Below are positions 1-12,100 of a stretch of DNA of 64,000 nt, piece by piece. The first letter of the stretch is position 1, and the number at the start of each line of letters is the position of its first letter. The notes under the pieces are model-generated. The model saw only the letters and a list, made by a program, of their open reading frames with translations, was not told the origin of the DNA and searched no databases. The translations under genes and the position numbers were made by a program. Source of the DNA: Sclerodactyla briareus. Taxonomy: Eukaryota; Echinodermata; Holothuroidea; Dendrochirotida; Sclerodactylidae. The stretch covers positions 101,919 through 165,918 of the forward strand of contig JAODTK010005560.1 in assembly GCA_026419785.1 (NCBI GenBank). The letters run 5' to 3'.

Positions 1-2880
1 GACATATCCGCTGTGTCTGCAACCACAAACAACTACCGTCATTGGATTGCCGGGTTGGGGGAAAGGTGCCAATATGAAATGGACTGCATGTCATTGTCAG
101 AAGCCTTCGTGATAGCATATTGTTATATAATATATATTAAGTTGTGAAACAATAAGTGTGGTGAGGATTCCACCCCATGCTACTAACGACACAGGGAGTT
201 AGTGGCATGTTGTAGAGTGACAATTCTAGTTACTAGTTAGCCTATAACTGGGGCCAGTTTACTGCGTCCATAATTTTATCCCCAAGAAGTTGGCCCCCCT
301 CAACCTTAAAGGGTAGCTACAGGCTGCCTCTTCACGCGATGCCTTTTTGTCTGGAGGGCAATTAAGTTTGCTAATACAGAGATATGTCGCTGTAAGCTTG
401 GCAGTGGGAATTTCGTCTGAAGATGTGTGTTGGTGAGGAGGATGCCTCTACCGCTAAAGGGATACATCTCTCACCTTAATGATAGGCGTTCCGAAATCTC
501 ATATGGTGTTAAATGTTAAGTTAGAAATTGGGGATTTCTAAACATGGAAATAAATGTTCCCGATGACGTGTCATTGTCAGCGAAAAAAAAAATCATTGGA
601 GTTATGAAAAACAGAACTAAATCAGATTTGTTGTGATTTTCTTACATTTACTGTGAAGTAATTGAAAGACGACCTACATTTTTTTTTTACTGGTGCGCCA
701 CACCGGAAAGTTGTTCAGCCTTTAGGTGACCACACCAAAAATTATAGCGATGGAATAGGCAGTACCGGGTAGGATTTCAACTGGCACTTATTGATGACAT
801 GCCAGGCCTTAAAATATTCAGTGTCGAACTAGCCCTACTCTGTTTTCCACAATGGCCAGTGTCAATCAAATCAAATCAAACAGTAGTAACAACATTATGG
901 CCAGTGAAAACATTAGCAAGTACAAGCTAGCCTATCTTCAATCACTCACAGCTTCATATTCTACTACACAATTACAATATTATAGTCCTAAGTTAGGCTA
1001 ATGAAACAAATTAAATTTTGGTGAACGAAGAATTAGGATAATGATCCGGCATTTCAACAAAATTTAGCTCAAAGTAGCTAGTAATTTTTATACTTTTATA
1101 ACTTACAATTGAAACAAAGTCCTTCAAAACCCTAGTCACACTCTCTCTGCATCGATTAAAACCCTGCATGCCAGCACAGGTTCGTGGGAATTTGTGAAGA
1201 GGACAGCGGACTGGGTTATTGTTATGTTTATAGGCCTAGCTAATTAATGTGTGCAGGACTGGGCCCTAGGCTGTGTAGGCCTACGGTACTATGATACACT
1301 GGTACGTACTTGTCGTTACGTTACCTAACCATAACGTGTAATATTTACTGCTTCATAACTTTTAAACATTGAAATGAAAGCCCTCGTCTGACAGAGGAGA
1401 ACTCCTACAGCCCTGCATATCACACTGGGCATGGTGCGTGCAACGCGAACAACTGTGGCAACTGGCAAGTACAGTAGGGTTGGTTTGTTGCTATGAGTTT
1501 GTAATTGTTTCCGGAAACGACTCTGAGCAAGGTCGGATCTGTTGTTGTTTACATTGGTATGACCTCGGGTCATGGTTTTGGTGACGTCATGAACATTACG
1601 TAATCGCACTAAAATCCTTCTTTTCGCCCAAAAATAACGCTCTTCCCTGATAAATACAACACGTTCCATAGTCTTTGAACGTATTAGAAGGTTCAAAGCG
1701 TTTGAACGCAAGAGGGCCGCTTTGCAACACAGTGAAATCGACGTCTCAAAACATTACTGAAGAACACTTATGAAACCTATTTTTATTTCAGGCGTTCCAC
1801 AAAGCGTCGTCGTGTGTCGCCACCTTACGGTGGATTCTGGGAACTGGGCGTCAAGTTGTGTTAGTGGATTAATTATATCATAGACTAAACGAGACCTTAC
1901 GGTTGACGTTTGAGGGAGATTTCGCCTTGACGTCGTACAAACGGAGGGATGTCAAATGAGAGAGTGCCAAATAAGCTATTCCTTTTAAGGTGAACGCTGA
2001 AGGAGGGATTACGGGTGGGATAACATTGTAATTGACTCGGAGGGGGATTTGAGCTCTCCGTTCGTGTGACGTCTAGGCATGATCCTGTTAAAACTTCAAC
2101 CTTAAGGTCTCATTTAATTATAAATATGTCTGACGTCACAGTCCCAAATAAGGAGTTAAAGCAGAGCGTTCAGACATGCAATAAATGATCTCTTCGAGGA
2201 GGAACAGTGTTGTCATTGGAAATATCGTTTGAGAAATAATGGCGACCCTATAGAAACTGCTCCGTTATCTAGGGCAATATCAAGGAGTATATAGCCGTGT
2301 TTTTAATGGCGCCGCATAGTAACAATGCAGCTATGCCCTTTTTCTTTGGGCAATAATGAACTTAATTATCGAACTTGGAAAGTGAACTAATAGTATCAAA
2401 TAATTTTAAGAATGTGCATATAGATTCGATCAAATTTAGTCCTGAAGCTTTTCTTTGCATTATCCCTTCCAGTGATTCAATGTGAGATGCCTACATTGTT
2501 GTGCACAGTCATGTGAATGATAGGTGGGAAAAACCAGGAAATACGGTGAAGGCCAGCGGGTAGGGGTTGTGTGAATCATTAATTAGACCTTGTTCAAGTC
2601 TCCTGCCATTCACCTGGAGGGAAAATGTTTTAAACGCATGTAAATTTTGGAGGAACAATATTTGCTGTAAGAGGCATCCCCATGCTAGAATAGTGTTCCA
2701 GTGGGGCTTGAGACTTAGTGATCCTATCATTCCGAAAGCCAGTCCACCATTTCATTGAGGTAAGCTTTCATCCGACGGACCCGAGTGAGAATTTCAACAC
2801 TAATTGGATCGTACGATACTATGGCGGATGTTTAGAATTGTTTTCGGAAAAAAAAAATCACCCCCGTGAAACTCATTGGT
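1..2880. other. Non-coding stretch, nothing recognised
   Basis: AT-rich sequence with stops in all frames and only short chance frames, the longest a 128-codon minus-strand one at 1325-1711 with no recognisable motif. A short run of TCAAA words lies near 865-880. I see no RNA gene, transposon motif or paired repeat here. Confidence 0.6.
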
Positions 2881-2899
2881 TGTAACTATCAACGATCTA

Positions 2900-3240
2900 G
2901 CTGGAGGCTTGAGCTGTATAAGGCTCGAATTGATGTAGCTATCACAGATTTCAGCAAAGCTTCGATAAAGGTACTACAGCGGCGTATACAAACTCCAAGA
3001 TTACTGGCGAAATTCTCGGATGGATAAATGCTCTTTTAATCATCGTACCTAGCGTGTTGTTGTTAATAGTATTAAATCGTCATTTGATGTTGTCTTGTCA
3101 GGTGTACCTCGGGGCAAAGTTCTCAGTCCGTTATTATTCTCTCCATATACCAATGATTCGCTAGAACGCATGACCTATGCTATTCGAATTTTGGAGACTA
3201 TCGATCGCATCAATGGAAGTAGCTCCAGAAAGTGCTGGAT
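2900..3240 (+). pseudogene. LINE reverse-transcriptase fragment
   Basis: A decayed piece of a non-LTR retrotransposon reverse transcriptase, the enzyme that copies element RNA at the target site. Across frameshifts the plus strand reads a motif-A block, IDVAITDFSKAF, near 2929-2962, then a linker containing RVVVNSIKSSFDVVLSGVP and a motif-B block VPRG with LSPLLF at about 3055-3140, then a YTNDSLERMTYAIR block. The expected motif-C catalytic aspartates are not readable. The order and spacing of blocks match Jockey/CR1-type reverse transcriptases. Only about 110 of the usual several hundred residues remain, with no endonuclease domain and no recognisable 3' tail, so it is an internal fragment. 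The family is recognised from memory of conserved blocks; the exact clade is uncertain. Confidence 0.75.
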
Positions 3241-4244
3241 GATAGCTCATATATAAACTGAGCAGAAATTCCAACTCTTATCAGTGGTTTTCAACTTCCC
3301 CACAATCCTGTTTCACCCTTCTGTCAAAATCATCGAACGGAAGCTCTGTCAATTCAGTCATGCAACAAATAATGTAATCGCGAAATTTGTTGGTTGCAGC
3401 TCTATGGGTTCGTGATAAAAAGGAATAAAAGGAATCCAAGCCTCCAGGCTTCTGGCGACCTTTCCCTGCAATCGAGAGGTCGGCTATGAAGCGAAACATG
3501 CTATTCGAAAGTATTGCCTCAAGGTCCACTGAGGCGAGCTCGATCTGGCACCAGTGTAGTACATATCCATTCAATTTATGTTTGTTTTTTTCGTGTGCCA
3601 AATGGAGCGAGGGGGCGAAGGGTTTTTTCTGTATTTGTAACAGTTTCCGATTCTAACTGAGTAGTCTGAATATATTTTTGATATGTGTCAGAGCTACGCG
3701 GAGGAATGTATTGCACAGGCAATAGAGAATTTGTTAGAGTACATTTTTTAATGCCACGACAGCATGCGTTAGAATATCCGGTACTGACCACGCAGTTCAG
3801 TTTCCGCCAGAGCTTCCTCTGACTCTGACGCCACAGCTTGACCATAGTCTTTCTATTGCATTTTTAGCAAGTCCGAATTTAGTTTCTGAGTAGAGGTTTT
3901 GGGTTTCGATATTTCGGCCTCACAACCGGTCCGCACATATTAGGGGCCTACTTTCCGTGTTGAACTTCAAGCGGCTCATCTTATGACGTGCTAAAGCTTC
4001 GTCCTACATCATGCTTTGAAGCTTCGCAGACATTTTGTAGGACGTTCTCTCGATTGCCATATTAGTGAATGCTTTCCGGTCACCATTCCTGCATTTAGAG
4101 CTGCCTCTCTGTTTTTACCAGCAAGGTTTCTTATTGACCTCATTATCTTTCTTTGCCTTCAAAAAAAACTTCGATTTAACTCATTTCATCACGTCATGAC
4201 TATATATAGTCTAGGCAAAAAAGCCAGAAATGTGCCTATTTAGT
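3241..4244. other. Non-coding stretch between a LINE fragment and the long-TIR element
   Basis: Two adjoining minus-strand frames (3576-3845 and 3281-3601, 89 and 106 codons) lack any family motif that I recognise. The sequence just left of the long inverted arm, about 4180-4244, shows weak similarity to the sequence outside the right arm (a shared TAGNCTAGG word), so the inverted repeat may extend a little further out. Confidence 0.4.
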
Positions 4245-4671
4245 TGCATGAGGCATTTTTGAGGAAACGCAAACAATAGGTGATTCTGGAAGATAATTTT
4301 GTGCTGAATATGAATATCCTGTTTGTGTTTCTCAAAATTGCCTAATTAGGTCAATAATTCATGGTCAAAGGTCATTAAGTGCAAATTTCATTTTTATCAA
4401 CGGAATGGCTCATTTTAACTTCCTTATTACTATGATGTCAATAATTCTGCATATTTTTCTTCAATAAACATCAGAGCCTGAATTAATCAGTAGAAAGTAA
4501 AAGTGGGGCGCCGCCCACCCCCTAATTAGGTCAGTAATCAGGGTCAAAGTGCACTAAAGGTGTTTTATCACAGGAAATGGCTCGTTTTACTTCCTAATTA
4601 GTAATGATGTCAATTATCTTGCAATTTTTATTCGATACATCATACATACATTACAATTATTGAATAGAATG
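4245..4671 (+). repeat. Left arm of long inverted repeat, two internal units
   Basis: It pairs with 8717-9147 in reverse complement, about 80% by eye with scattered indels. The arm contains two diverged direct units of roughly 190-200 bp. Each carries a CTAATTAGGTCA-like word, then a GGTCAAAG word, then ATGGCTC, TTCCT and a GATGTCAAT...TTGCAATTTTT-like end. One unit begins near 4342 and the other near 4522. A C-rich block (CCGCCCACCCCC) separates them. Confidence 0.85.
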
Positions 4672-5037
4672 GACCCCCCTGCCCCTCCCCTTACCCCCTT
4701 CCTGTCGGCGGGATTTCCCCCGTCCTGTCGGGAGCCCCAACAATGGCAGGGAGGTGAGCAAAGAAATAATTAAGATAAAACTGAAAAATGGAATTCAATA
4801 ATATTCATTTCTAGGTTGAAGTGATCTTTGCCCGCACCTGTGTGGTTGCCGCCCATTCCGCACACACCCTTCCCCCTCCTCCACCCCTTGTCAAACTTGC
4901 TAACTCTGCGGGCAAAAACTTTTCATCGGCCCCCACTGTGAGTTTCGCACCCCCTCTAGAAGAACCCCCCTCCCCCACCAGGGATAATCTGGCGTCGTCA
5001 ATGTCAAAAGCACTCACTCACACACTCCTCCACTCAC
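4672..5037 (-). repeat. 3' untranslated tail of the minus-strand LINE (inferred) and left-arm junction
   Basis: No coding sequence. Directly after the LINE stop codon (minus strand) comes a run of TGAG repeats (plus-strand CTCA, about 5015-5042), then purine/pyrimidine-biased sequence with C-runs. The 3' end of the LINE must lie somewhere here, but I see no clear poly-A or target duplication to fix it. Confidence 0.4.
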
Positions 5038-7520
5038 TCACTCATAAGAGCAGGCACCTGTCGGGACGCACTTAGCCACATCCACTCGCCGTTTCCAATC
5101 GTCCGGCTTCCTCGGGGCAAGTGAGATAACCAGACCTGTGTGCTGTCCATTCACTTCCACTCCCTGAAGTCTCCGATCGCGCCAACCATGGCTATGTGGC
5201 GTCCCGCGGCCCCAATCCCACCGGATCCCGTTTACACAGGATATAGTGGGCAGGACCGTCCGCCGGAAAGTGCGCCATGTTCTCAAGAAGCGCAGTTAAC
5301 GATCACGAATCAGGTAGCTAACCTTCACCATCCCCGCCTCTCCGAGAACCCTGACATTAGATACGTGAACCGGCCAACGGTAACCAAGGATGCGACGAAG
5401 TGAGGTAGTAAAAAAAAAAACAATCAAATCGCCGTCCCAGCCCAACAGTGAGCGTCCAAGCCTCACCAGAATATAGCCAGACTGGAAGTACACTGATATA
5501 GTGGGCAGGACCGTCCGCCGGAAAGTGCGCCATGTTCTCAAGAAGCGCAGTTAACGATCACGAATCAGGTAGCTAACCTTCACCATCCCCGCCTCTCCGA
5601 GAACCCTGACATTATAGATACGTGACGGCCACGGAACCAAGGAGGATGCGACGAACGAAAGTGAGGTAGTAAAAAAAAAACAATCAAATCGCCGTCCCAG
5701 CCCAACAGTGAGCGTCCAAGCCTCACCAGAATATAGCCAGACTGGAAGTACACTGGAGCCAGAAACACGGAGCTTGGTTCTTCTGCTCAGATAACGCTAC
5801 CTGGTCTCCCACCCGGACACCACTATAGTGCCATTACTTGATACTAACCTCGGGTTGCAAGAAGCAGAGTCAATAATGAGCACTGTAGAGGTGAGGAAAT
5901 GACTTGGTAACTTCCACGTTCTCGGCAACACCTGGGCAGACCAGCAGCACAGTCCAATACTCCACCAAAAAGACTGGATCTAGTCTTAGTCGATGACTTG
6001 CACATAAAGCCCCAACGGCTGCCTCCCGATAAGTGTTCCAAGGGAATCCACAAACTCGGCGAGTAATGCGGCATCATCAGCGCAGTCCAGGTCGCAGACC
6101 TGACTCCACCGAGAGGGACCCCGCCAGTCCGGTACCCCCATGCCCACACAACCCGGTCCATTATTCCTCAGTCCATCACACGTGTTGAAAAGGGTTGTTG
6201 GTTGGAGCACCCGTCGCCACACCTGTGAACGCGTGGAGAAGTCAGAGACTCCACCAACACCTACATTCTCACTTGCAAAATACAGAGAGGATATCAGGTG
6301 TGCAAGACGGGTTAATTGGCTCACCATGCTGCTCGAGAATTCTCCAGAGCGTCTCCCTACAAACAGTTGAAGGCCTTGCGAAACAAGCTTGTGGCCTGGC
6401 AATAAGCCCAAGCCTCTAGGATTAAGAATCAGACAGAAGAGGAAGAGCCAAGATGCGATCGAACAGTGACTCTTGGGAGTAAAACCCGAATGCTCAGGAC
6501 GCTGATACGCGATCAGCTGACAACGGATCCTATTCAGGATGATCAGCAAGGACTATGTCAGGGGGGTATGAGAGGAGAGTAACCCTGTGTTATTACGTCT
6601 CGAGTATCGCCTTCCCTTTCCAAGATTGGCACTATAAGTTCCCTTTTCCAGCCGTTGGGATAACACCAGTGCTCCAAACAGAGCACTAAAAATCATGCAA
6701 CAACTCAAGGCAGTGCCTGGAAACCAGTCCAGAGCATCCGTGGGTGTAGCATAGACCCCGGGAGCCTTTTCGCCTTGAAGTTGAACTGCTTTCAATGCCT
6801 CTCAAGTTCCATTGAGAGCGGTACGTTCAAAGTCTATTGGACGGTGCAGGACAACACTCGAGGGCAGATGGCCACAAGCCAGGAGCATTCTCTGGATGTA
6901 TCGCCACAAGCCCCGGGGCTTTCGCCCTTCAACTGCCTCCGTGCCTCCGAGTTTTCTCAATAGGTAGGCCACTTCACAGTCTACAGGAGGGTTCGGCCAC
7001 CGGCAACATTGCACAACATTTGCAAGACAGTGCAACATTATCCATGCGAATTCCAGACTCGTAGCTTCAGCCTCAAAATACCCAGCCCAACAGGCCCTCG
7101 CATTTACGGTTCATACCCTGTCGTAATCTGCATTGACAGCTGGCCACCACACCCAGCGGCCGAGTTGCGGGTCTCTGAATCGTTCTGTGAGGCCGGCTGC
7201 GAGGCACACCCGTTGCCCAGGTGGGTTTCTCAGCGGACTCCGAAAAGACGCTGGACCTCCGTCTCACAGTCGCGTAGCAGTGCCCTCAATCCATGCAACC
7301 AAGCTCCCTTGCAGCTGAGTCTTACCACTAAGCCTGGCCTGGCGGCCCGCTCGATGGTTCGTCTGTTCCCCATTAATTGTCCCGGGGGTCCTCCTGGACG
7401 CTCCTGGATTCACTGTTCTGCTGTCTTGAGGATGCAGGGCTTTGAAGTTTGCCCAATCCGGGGGTCGGGATCCACATTCGCCTCCAGCCCCTTAATCAGT
7501 CTTGGTCAACATACATTGTA
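5038..7520 (-). pseudogene. Decayed non-LTR retrotransposon (LINE) polyprotein, Nimb/I-like
   Basis: Read on the minus strand from about 7500 to 5038 through many frameshifts. In order: a linker region with LRKLGGTEAVEGRKPRG and KAVQLQGEKAPGVY (the 'GGKAPG' block, about 6950-6735); a block resembling YRGITLL (about 6600); LIAYQRPEHSGFTP (about 6510-6465); a decayed RQGC..LFNTC region (about 6200); the catalytic motif C as DLDCADDAALLAE (about 6055-6095, normally YADD or FADD); a KTRS..FGGVLDCA thumb block; LRRILGYRW..HVSNVRVLGEAGM (about 5410-5340); a zinc-knuckle/tail region with RPHS-like and DDWKRRVDVAKC blocks; and a stop at 5038. The start of the endonuclease domain is not readable. A 255-bp tandem duplication disrupts the C-terminal part. 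No intact product is possible. The order of blocks matches I/Nimb-clade elements as I know them; RTE or L1-like alternatives are less likely. Confidence 0.85.
5240..5753. repeat. 255-bp tandem duplication within the LINE 3' coding region
   Basis: The unit 5240-5494 is repeated at 5495-5753, both starting GATATAGTGGGCAGGACCGT and ending ...GACTGGAAGTACACTG. The copies differ by small indels (for instance around 5372-5400 versus 5628-5660). It duplicates the LRRILGYRW...RDR part of the LINE reading frame, out of phase. Confidence 0.95.
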
Positions 7521-8325
7521 GCTCCTTTGGTCATTCAGTTGGCTCACGTATGAAACCCTCCCCACCCCCACAAATTTGGTTCGTTCGCCCAGACTTTGGG
7601 ATTGTGCCGCCGATCGACTAGTTCAATCAATCCGATGATAAAAGAACTAGCCCTTGAATTCAAGATACGATCAAGACATGGCCTTTCCCGGTGGCTCGCC
7701 CAAGTTATGGCTGAGGAAAGATCTTCCTGGACTCGTTCATTCGCTTGATCTAAACATGAATGATGAAAGTATCAGTGAGACTTGCTGATACCTCTAACAA
7801 TCCGCAGACAGTTTCCAAGTCCATCATGTTCGGTGAGTTAACAAAATATGTGTTCTGTTCTTACAGAAATCGCCATTAGTAAGCCTGCCTACCTGCCTGC
7901 GACTATCATAGATGAGGGAGCCACTGTAATGTCACTGGAAAAGCCCAAACGATTGTCAGCACTTCGGAGGAACGCCAGTATTGTTGAGTCAAAACACATT
8001 TGGAAACTAATTCTGTCTAATGCTCTCAAATTGTTGAAGCTCCTAGTGAGAAGACCGTTGGGTGGGTGGAAAGGTTTTGCAGTCGAAACTGAGGTACAAA
8101 GTAGTGAGGGTTCCCACATGACCACAACTTTGCTGGAAGGCAAGCCACGACGAAGAAGCGGATACACGGAGGGACTTCACTGTATCCACAGCAATGCACA
8201 GACTAAAGTTTCGTCTCAGCTCTGGATACAGAGATCGATCGTACTTTTGGCATACTCTAGCAAGTGCACTTGCTTGTAGGTATGGCTTGAGACTGGTACC
8301 TAATTACTCCCATTCACACTATTAG
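7521..8325 (+). other. Interior of the long-TIR element, no clear gene
   Basis: It contains one 143-codon plus-strand frame (7848-8279) with no motif I recognise. Its position just upstream and on the same strand as the GCDT coding fragment makes it a possible N-terminal part of the same decayed gene, but nothing in the residues confirms that. Confidence 0.3.
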
Positions 8326-8801
8326 GGATCAACTTGGCTTAGTGACGGAATCTATCAAAACCATCTAGCATTCCATGTCATCGCGGGATGTGATACGATG
8401 TCATACTTATCTGGACACTCACAAAAAAAGTCAGCATGGGATGATTCACGCCACCATCTTCTACTGAAGGATCTTGGAAAAAGTCAGAGGAGGTAACAGA
8501 GGATGCTAAGAAATTAATCGTCACAGTCCTCATTCCAGAATCGACGGAGCACGCTTTGAACGAAGCTGTTCACGAAGTGCTAGGCAGGCACCGGACTCGA
8601 TCCAACACATCACGTTTGCTCTCAAGTTTCACACACAACGTGCAGACGTGTCAACTACTAAAGCTTAGTTTTGTGGAGAGAGGCTCTGTCCATTCCAAAC
8701 CAGTTATCCCAGATCTCATTCTATGCAATTACTGTAATGGATCTTATGCATGTTTGAAGAAAAATTGCAAAATTATTGACATCATCTTAATTAGGAAGTA
8801 A
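8326..8801 (+). pseudogene. GCDT-block protein fragment (multi-copy, mobile-element-associated family)
   Basis: Function unknown. Frame one (8326-8496) reads DGIYQNHLAFHVIAGCDTMS then YLSGHSQKKSAWDDSR and ends at a stop. A -1 shift near 8490 continues as EEVTEDAKKLIVTVLIPES, then ALNEAVHEVLGRHRTRSN, then LLSSFTHNVQTCQ, to a stop near 8801. The pairing of an F(H)xxxGCDTxSxxxGxxKK block with a later NEAxxxxL block and a final TCQ-like segment matches a family of uncharacterised, multi-copy animal proteins that I remember from fish and marine invertebrate genomes. The family identity is from memory and unverified. Only about 150 residues survive with a single frameshift, so this copy is younger or better preserved than the LINEs nearby. 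It overlaps the right inverted arm at its 3' end, which places it inside the element. Confidence 0.65.
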
Positions 8802-9147
8802 AACTCGCCATGTCCTGTGATGAACACTTAGTGAACTTTGACCCTGATTATTGACTAATTAGGGTGTGGGAGAGGCCCTACTTTTCTTTCTACTTGATAA
8901 GTCCAATGCTCCTGCTCTATGGATTTATTGAAGAAAATATGCAGAATTATTGACAATCATCGTATAAGGAGGTAAAATGAGCCACTTCCTGTCCTTTGAA
9001 AAAACTGAAATTTGCATTCAATGACCTCAATTCCTGACCTAAGTAAACGAATTTTTCGAGAAACAAAAACAAGATATTCAATTCACAAAAATTACGGTCC
9101 CGAAGCACCTATTTGTTTGCTTTTTTTCCTCAAAAATGCCTCATGCA
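8717..9147 (-). repeat. Right arm of long inverted repeat
   Basis: Reverse complement of 4245-4671 over the full length, including both internal units (GATGTCAATAATT...GCAATTTTT-like and GTCAATAATTCTGCATATTTT-like ends) and the outer end TGCCTCATGCA at 9138-9147. Confidence 0.85.
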
Positions 9148-12100
9148 GGCAATCTTTTCTCAAATCAAACCTAGTCTAATAGTTTTTCTTACACGAATGC
9201 TCGTGATGAGTTGTGTTCAGAACACGAACCCCAAACGCAAGCTGCTATTTAGATCCCCTGGGACGCTCTCGTTTCGGTCGACGGAATAGTGTTTTCTTGA
9301 CCATATCTAGATTCGAGTTTTTTCTTTATTTTGAGGCGGGTTTGACCCCTCCACACATGTGGTTGTTCACTGTGCTGATCCCTGAATGGTCGTGATGGTA
9401 GTGACAGAGTCGCGGGCTTGTTTTTTTTGTGCAGGAAAAGGTCAAGAATGGAATCCCTTGAAGTGGGAAGGTAACCATTTGTTCAGTGCGAAGTCCGGCA
9501 GTAAGTTCAAGGTCTTTCCTACATGGATTCAGGTGGGCAGCACTCTAGATTTAGTAGAAATGGGATGACCATTCAGTATTTGCCTTTTGGAATTAACATT
9601 TCCACTAGTTTCGTGGCGTATCACCATCATACTTTTGGCGAACATACAATACTCTGTCCTAGGATGGCAATGTCGTTTACGGAGAACACTGTGGCCCATA
9701 CTAGACTCCAAAAATAAGAATTCTGTTATGAGGCAGATATGTGGGCCCATTTGTACTCATAGATAGAATCACTTGAATTAGACTTGAACTTTTGAGTAAT
9801 ATAATAGAACGTTGGACACTATGGACGTATGGGCGAACCAGATTCAACCCGCAAATTAAATGGGGGAAATGAATTCAACATGTTGAACCGATTCTGTGTT
9901 CTGCTGCTACCCTGTTACCATAGCAACATCAGTATGAGGTGATTGATCTTCTAATATATTTGACCCTCGTGTACACAGATCACAGATTCGCCCAGGGATA
10001 ACAACTGCTCTTCTGCTTCGAACTTATAAAATATTCAAAATCGTGCATTAGACAAGACATAAACTGTCAAGATCCTGCCACGATTTAAATTCTGAATACT
10101 TTTGCTCAAATGATCACGCCTTTTATTCCCTGACCCCGTCATGAGTGCCACTTATATATGTGTGCTCGTGGATGGCAGTGGCAGCGTATTTGAGGTCCAT
10201 GTCAGTCATGGGTGGTGAGACACTATTCTCCTGATTTTGGTGAAGTGACAATTTCGACGCTACAAACCAATCGTGCCTAATGACAACCGTAACCATTTGG
10301 CATATTGAAAAGTCGCAACGCCCAGGCCGCTTACTCTCACAGCTACCCTCTTGAAGTTTTCCACTTACTCCGCCCGTAGGAACCAATAGCAATCGGAAGC
10401 CGAGGGAGCAGGAAGCTCCGGGGGTCACCAAATACAACGGGTACAATCGGAGCCTAAAGACTGAAGTCCACACATAATAGTCTGACCGCTTCGCATCTGT
10501 GTTACACCATATATAGTCCCTAGTAGTAGGTGCATGTCCCCTATATATTTTCTTAGTCAAGACAAAGATCTATTTGAAGTCATCAAGATGGTCACAGTCG
10601 GGGAACATTGCATAAACCTAACAATCTATTTAGCTCGATCAGGTTTGATACCAGTATTCTGTCAGGTTTTGCTCTCCATATCTGGAAAAGTGAAAATCAT
10701 ACTCGTTATGTATGTATGTTTACTCTTAACCCGGTTGTTTTGTTGATACATATGGTCAAGGTCAACTGAGTTGAACAATAAAAACAACAATTTGCTTCTT
10801 GTAAGGGTACGGGTTGTCTATTGTCCTCTGTTTGGTCTAGCAAAGACTAAACACATCTGACTGGGCCATCAAGTATCCAATGTTTATAAACAATCATATT
10901 TTTCACGTGGATAATACATTGGTCTCAACCCCACCCTCATGCATCTATCCACCTCAATAACCAAATATTCGGAATTTGAACAGTTCCTGTCGGCATTGAA
11001 AAAATGGATAGTTCCAACCGATCCAGTAACCCCACATACCTCAACAACTTGACTAAGGCTATCAGTTCACACTTCTGTTTTTTTTTGCTTTTTCATCATT
11101 GTTTAGTTTCGAAGCTATTTTTTGTTTCCTCCTTTTCTATTGCTCTGCTTATATGCACGTGGAATAATTAACCACCATGATATTAATGATCACTTAAAAC
11201 AATTAATTTGAGTGATGAGTGTAGGATAACTGACAACCTCAAAATAAATGACCCACAGGGGATTCAATACTTCTCACAAACTATAATCTTCATATATTTG
11301 TTTGGAATATTAATTTCTATTTCTAGCACTTGAATAGTTGTTAAGAATAAGTATGCTATGACTGCCTGACTGCCAGGAACACTGTCGGAATAGTTTATTA
11401 CACAACAACTCAGTTGAAGATGTGATAATGTAAATTACCATCAACATAAGCCATACATGAACACACGAGCGAAATTGCCACCAAAAACCGTCACAGAACC
11501 TGTCCTTAATTGTATAAGGTAACGTTGGCGTTATTATGAGTATTTCATGTGTTCCAAACCCTTTTCACTAACTCACACTGAGAAAGTGAATGCTCTATGC
11601 GTACATATATTTGATAGAATAATACCTATCGTATGTTATATTAATAGCTATCAGTGGATATAATTCTGTGCAAGATACGATATTGAACGTACACATCACT
11701 GGAAAAATTTTATAGTAACTGCACAGAGTATTGTCCAATCCTTAGTGGAACTATTTAAGGTATTTATCCATTCAAGATAGGACTTACAGGGACGCGGACA
11801 TGAATGGATCAAATTTTTATAGACGGATTAACACTCCAGATTACGTTCATTCAATGAAAATTTTAAAACTAAAAAGTTATTGCATACGCTCCGACATCGT
11901 AACTATCGAAGTTGGCGGTTCGCCGCCAACACTTGACCCCTGCAATAGGCCGATGGTACTCCAAGAAAGTAACGTTAGGAGAATATAGTTCATCAAAATT
12001 AGTGTGTGAAAGAAATTCACCGTTTCCATCAAGTAAATCATTCACAAAGAAATTCACCACTTGGCGCGTCAAGCGACCATGATAATGACCTATTGCTTGT

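Larger units (their letters stand above)
4245..9147. mobile_element. Long-terminal-inverted-repeat DNA element (unclassified), interrupted by a LINE
   Basis: Bounded by two long inverted arms, 4245-4671 and 8717-9147, which match over their whole length with small indels. Both outer ends read TGCATGAGGCATTTTTGAGG inward. The interior contains LINE sequence on the minus strand (about 5.04-7.5 kb) and, beside the right arm, a plus-strand coding fragment of a GCDT-block protein (8326-8801). Arms of this length around a protein fragment suggest a cut-and-paste or foldback DNA transposon. I could not settle the target-site duplication, because homology may continue a few tens of bases beyond the ends I set. 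The superfamily is not assigned, and whether the GCDT protein is the transposase or a passenger is unknown. The LINE is inferred to be a later insertion, since it splits otherwise paired structure. Confidence 0.7.

Noticed and set aside
5986-6549. 187-codon minus-strand frame as an intact gene
   Set aside because: It is the middle part of the decayed LINE; recognisable blocks continue on both sides in other frames.
10123-10560. 145-codon minus-strand frame as a gene
   Set aside because: No recognisable domain, no start or splice context, and composition like the surrounding non-coding DNA.
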